Origin: Chryseobacterium phosphatilyticum
Lineage (GTDB): Bacteria > Bacteroidota > Bacteroidia > Flavobacteriales > Weeksellaceae
DNA: 64,000 nt
Direction: 5' to 3'
Assembly (NCBI RefSeq): GCF_002899825.2
Contig: NZ_PPED02000003.1
Location: 781,542 to 845,541, forward strand
The position numbers were made by a program, and so were the translations under genes. Below, piece after piece: positions 62,001 to 64,000 of this stretch (its first letter is position 1; each line of letters starts with the position of its first letter). The notes below the pieces were generated by a model. The model did no database searches, was not told the origin of the DNA, and saw nothing but the letters and a program-made list of their open reading frames with translations.

Positions 62001-62621
62001 ATGAAGAAGCCGGCAGCAGATCGTATTCTGATGTTTATCAAGATGAGGGGAGAGGTTACCTCTCTGGTCATCTCTGAAGAATTATCCATCACAAAAGAGG
62101 GTGCGAGAAAGCATTTGCTGAATCTGGCTCAGGAAGGCCTTATTGAATCTTCTGTAAAAAGTGAAGGAGTAGGGCGGCCTTCCACTTATTATACGCTTAC
62201 TGACAAAGGACTTTCTCAATTTCCCGATACTCATGCGGAAGTAACTGTTCAGCTATTACAATCTGTAAAAAATCTTTTAGGTGAAAACGCACTGGATTTG
62301 TTAATTACGGACAGAGAAAAAAGTACCTATGATCGTTATGAACAGGCTCTTTCCAAAGCAAAATCTTTAGAACAGCGTTTGGAAGCTTTGGCTCAGATAC
62401 GAAGCAAAGAAGGGTATATGGCAGAATGGAAAAAAGAAGGCGAAAACTATTTTCTGATCGAAAATCATTGTCCTATCTGTGCCGCCGCAACCGAATGCCA
62501 GGGATTCTGTCGTGCCGAGTTATCCAATTTTCAGACGTTAATGGGAAAGGATTACCGTGTTGAAAGGGTAGACCATATCATTTCAGGGGGCCAACGCTGT
62601 GTGTATAAAATCAGTCAGTAA
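62001..62621 (+). CDS. SufR-like Cys-rich HTH regulator
   Basis: A 206-residue regulator. The N-terminal winged HTH (about 1-70) shows GEVTSLVISEELSITKEGARKHL. The C-terminal half carries cysteines C157, C160, C166, C170 and C200 (HCPICAAATECQGFC, then GQRCVY), a pattern suited to an Fe-S cluster and like that of SufR-type repressors. Start taken at ATG 62001 because the promoter lies at 61938-61966. It is divergent from sodA and the ferredoxin genes, so it is likely to sense iron-sulfur or superoxide status and control that operon. Confidence 0.85.
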   Translation: MKKPAADRILMFIKMRGEVTSLVISEELSITKEGARKHLLNLAQEGLIESSVKSEGVGRPSTYYTLTDKGLSQFPDTHAEVTVQLLQSVKNLLGENALDLLITDREKSTYDRYEQALSKAKSLEQRLEALAQIRSKEGYMAEWKKEGENYFLIENHCPICAAATECQGFCRAELSNFQTLMGKDYRVERVDHIISGGQRCVYKISQ

Positions 62622-62801
62622 TAATTATTCAAAGCTTCATTCAAATCCGGACCCTTCATCAGAATAGAATTCTTATTCATTTGTTAGTCGCACTGATGAT
62701 CAATAATCATTAATTTTTACTTTGGGGTAAATTGTTTTTTTGGGTTATAAAATAGTCAAACTTTATTTTAATCACGTTTTTTTAAAAAACAATTCATAAA
62801 A

Positions 62802-62837
62802 TACGACAACTTCTGTCGTACCACAAAAATATATTTG
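62802..62837 (+). promoter_or_regulatory. Palindrome and -7 box upstream of the last gene
   Basis: A palindrome TACGACA-acttc-TGTCGTA (62802-62820) takes the -33 position of a TATATTTG box (62830-62837). This looks like a repressible or activator-dependent promoter, in the 337-bp gap 62622-62958. Confidence 0.45.
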
Positions 62838-62886
62838 CAATCATCGATTTAACCCTATTACAGGCTGTTGTGGCTGTGATAAAATT

Positions 62887-62941
62887 CATGTTAATTCACT
62901 TTAACATGAGCTTGTAATGATGTTAAAAAGTGTTAAATTTG
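62887..62941 (+). promoter_or_regulatory. Second palindrome and promoter of the last gene
   Basis: A palindrome CATGTTAA-ttcact-TTAACATG (62887-62908) stands just before a consensus promoter: TTG (62912-62914), 19 nt, TAAATTTG (62934-62941). The start near 62948 gives a leader of only about 11 nt before the ATG at 62959. Confidence 0.55.
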
Positions 62942-62958
62942 CAAAAAATAACAGATGT

Positions 62959-64000
62959 ATGAAGAAACTTTATCTCGGCGCACTTGTAGTATGTGGAGCT
63001 TTAAGATTGTCTGGTCAGGAAGTAATTTGGCAAAAAGACATCAAATCCTCTACTCAGGATTTTCTGAGCCAGGTCACTACAACGATTGATCAGCAGTACC
63101 TTATCACAGGAAGCAGTATCCAGGCTAAAAGCCAGTCACCAGCAGCCAGTAGCCAAAATTCCAACAACGGCTATGATTTTCATCTGGTAAAACTGAACCA
63201 ACAAGGTGAACAGGCCTGGGAGAAATATTTCTCGGGAAACAACCATGACTATTTATCAGCTACCGTGACCACTCAGGATGGTGGATTTCTGCTGGCAGGA
63301 ACCTCTTATTCCGGAAAGGGATTAGATAAAAAAGATGATTCCAAAGGCGGAGCTGATATCTGGCTGATCAGAATCAACGAATTTGGGGATGAATTATGGC
63401 AAAAAACATTGGGAAGTACGTCCGATGAAGAAGCCAGAGCAGTGATTCAAACCACAGATTTAGGATTTTTTGTGGCCGGAAATATTCAAAACTCATCCAA
63501 AGGCTATGGTTCAAAAGACGTCTGGATCACCAGACTCGACAAAGACGGAAAAGAGCTTTCTCAACTGATTTTAGGAGGAAAAGGTCTGGACGAAGTTGAA
63601 AAGATGATTCCGACCAGAGATGGAGGAGCGTTATTGGGAATGTATTCGAGGAGTTCTGAGGTTCGTGATGCGGGTGCCGGGGTGCGTGATTCGGGTTCCG
63701 GGGTTCGTGATGCGAAGTCTGTTACTTCAGGCCTGAATATCAAAACCCCGAATTCCGAATCCCATTACTCAAAATCCAGCAGCAATTTCGGGGAAGGTGA
63801 CTATTGGATTATAAAGCTTGACAAAAACGGAAAAGTAGAGTGGGAAAAGAACTTTGGAGGGAAAGGGGATGACCATATCAGGACATTGGCTCTAACTTCT
63901 ACAGGATTTGTCATTGGTGGTGAATCCAGATCGGAAAGATCAGGAAACAAATCCGTAGGCATCGAAGAAGGAACTGATCTATGGTTGATTGCCCTAAACG
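62959..64000 (+). CDS. Secreted repeat protein (beta-propeller-like), 3'-partial
   Basis: The frame begins with a signal peptide (ALVVCGALRLSGQE) and runs through the window end, so at least 347 residues are coded. It is built from repeats of the type FHLVKLNQQGEQAWEKYF, DIWLIRINEFGDELWQKTLG and DYWIIKLDKNGKVEWEKNFG, each followed by a G-G-F/L block. This is the pattern of beta-propeller proteins often carrying a type IX sorting signal at the C-terminus, which lies beyond the window. A 21-nt tandem repeat (63658-63720) interrupts the fourth repeat. Function is unknown; surface or secreted. Confidence 0.8.
   Translation, partial: MKKLYLGALVVCGALRLSGQEVIWQKDIKSSTQDFLSQVTTTIDQQYLITGSSIQAKSQSPAASSQNSNNGYDFHLVKLNQQGEQAWEKYFSGNNHDYLSATVTTQDGGFLLAGTSYSGKGLDKKDDSKGGADIWLIRINEFGDELWQKTLGSTSDEEARAVIQTTDLGFFVAGNIQNSSKGYGSKDVWITRLDKDGKELSQLILGGKGLDEVEKMIPTRDGGALLGMYSRSSEVRDAGAGVRDSGSGVRDAKSVTSGLNIKTPNSESHYSKSSSNFGEGDYWIIKLDKNGKVEWEKNFGGKGDDHIRTLALTSTGFVIGGESRSERSGNKSVGIEEGTDLWLIALN
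63658..63720 (+). repeat. In-frame 21-nt tandem repeat inside the secreted protein
   Basis: Three 21-nt units beginning GAGGTTCGTGATGCG, GGGGTGCGTGATTCG and GGGGTTCGTGATGCG encode EVRDAGA, GVRDSGS and GVRDAKS. A related word on the other strand is CCCCGAATTCCGAATCCC at 63746-63763, so part of the block is inverted. Confidence 0.8.

Noticed and set aside
2..64000. CRISPR array, insertion sequence or prophage
   Set aside because: No regularly spaced repeats with unique spacers, no transposase, capsid, portal or integrase genes were seen anywhere in the window.

Overview
The window reads as chromosomal DNA of a flavobacterium, most likely Chryseobacterium or a close relative. This is inferred from gene content and style, since no 16S rRNA is present. 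The DNA is AT-rich. There is a SusC/SusD pair, a TonB receptor followed by a DUF4249 lipoprotein, and many promoters of the Bacteroidota form TTG-N17-23-TAnnTTTG. No phage, insertion sequence, integrase or CRISPR array was seen.

Layout. 0-1.6 kb: three small genes of unknown function, the first cut by the window edge. 1.9-7.6 kb: a secreted alkaline-phosphatase-superfamily enzyme with a SusC/SusD uptake pair. 7.7-17.0 kb: a VOC protein, then a histidine kinase and sigma-54 response regulator divergent from a MacAB-TolC-type efflux operon; the shared gap holds a -24/-12 promoter and two 16-bp dyads spaced 21 bp. 17.2-20.3 kb: DUF4249 lipoprotein and TonB receptor. 20.6-30.7 kb: serine hydrolase, two SMI1/KNR4 proteins, Crp/Fnr regulator, RidA, a secreted protein, an atypical SDR and a large DUF2723 membrane protein.

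30.8-36.5 kb: a minus-strand nitric-oxide defence cluster (Rrf2 regulator, membrane protein, methyltransferase, cytochrome c, Ric/ScdA, quinol NO reductase, hemerythrin). A 26-bp inverted repeat upstream of the Rrf2 gene recurs in weaker form twice inside the cluster. 36.6-41.6 kb: AraC regulator divergent from an EmrAB-TolC-type efflux operon. 41.8-45.8 kb: GlxA-type regulator, DJ-1/PfpI protein, S66 peptidase, and a MarR/membrane-protein pair with a clear operator. 46.0-48.4 kb: two tRNA-Lys genes inside 128-bp direct repeats that bracket an AraC regulator and a PhlG-like hydrolase.

48.5-53 kb: a GNAT protein, two tandem lipoprotein-TPR-TM-HTH regulators, and a probable unannotated small transcription unit. 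53-58.1 kb: TetX-like monooxygenase with AraC regulator, methyltransferase, Crp/Fnr regulator, ketopantoate-reductase-like protein, and several degenerate intergenic repeats. 58.2-62.6 kb: a redox operon (Mn-type SOD, DUF2480, FMN reductase, ferredoxin reductase, 2Fe-2S ferredoxin, 4Fe-4S ferredoxin) divergent from a Cys-rich SufR-like regulator; a palindrome overlaps the sod promoter. The window ends inside a secreted repeat protein.

The strongest regulatory stories are the sigma-54 efflux system, the Rrf2/NO cluster and the SufR-like/SOD-ferredoxin module. The best candidate for something undescribed is the small transcription unit at 52.7-53.0 kb.
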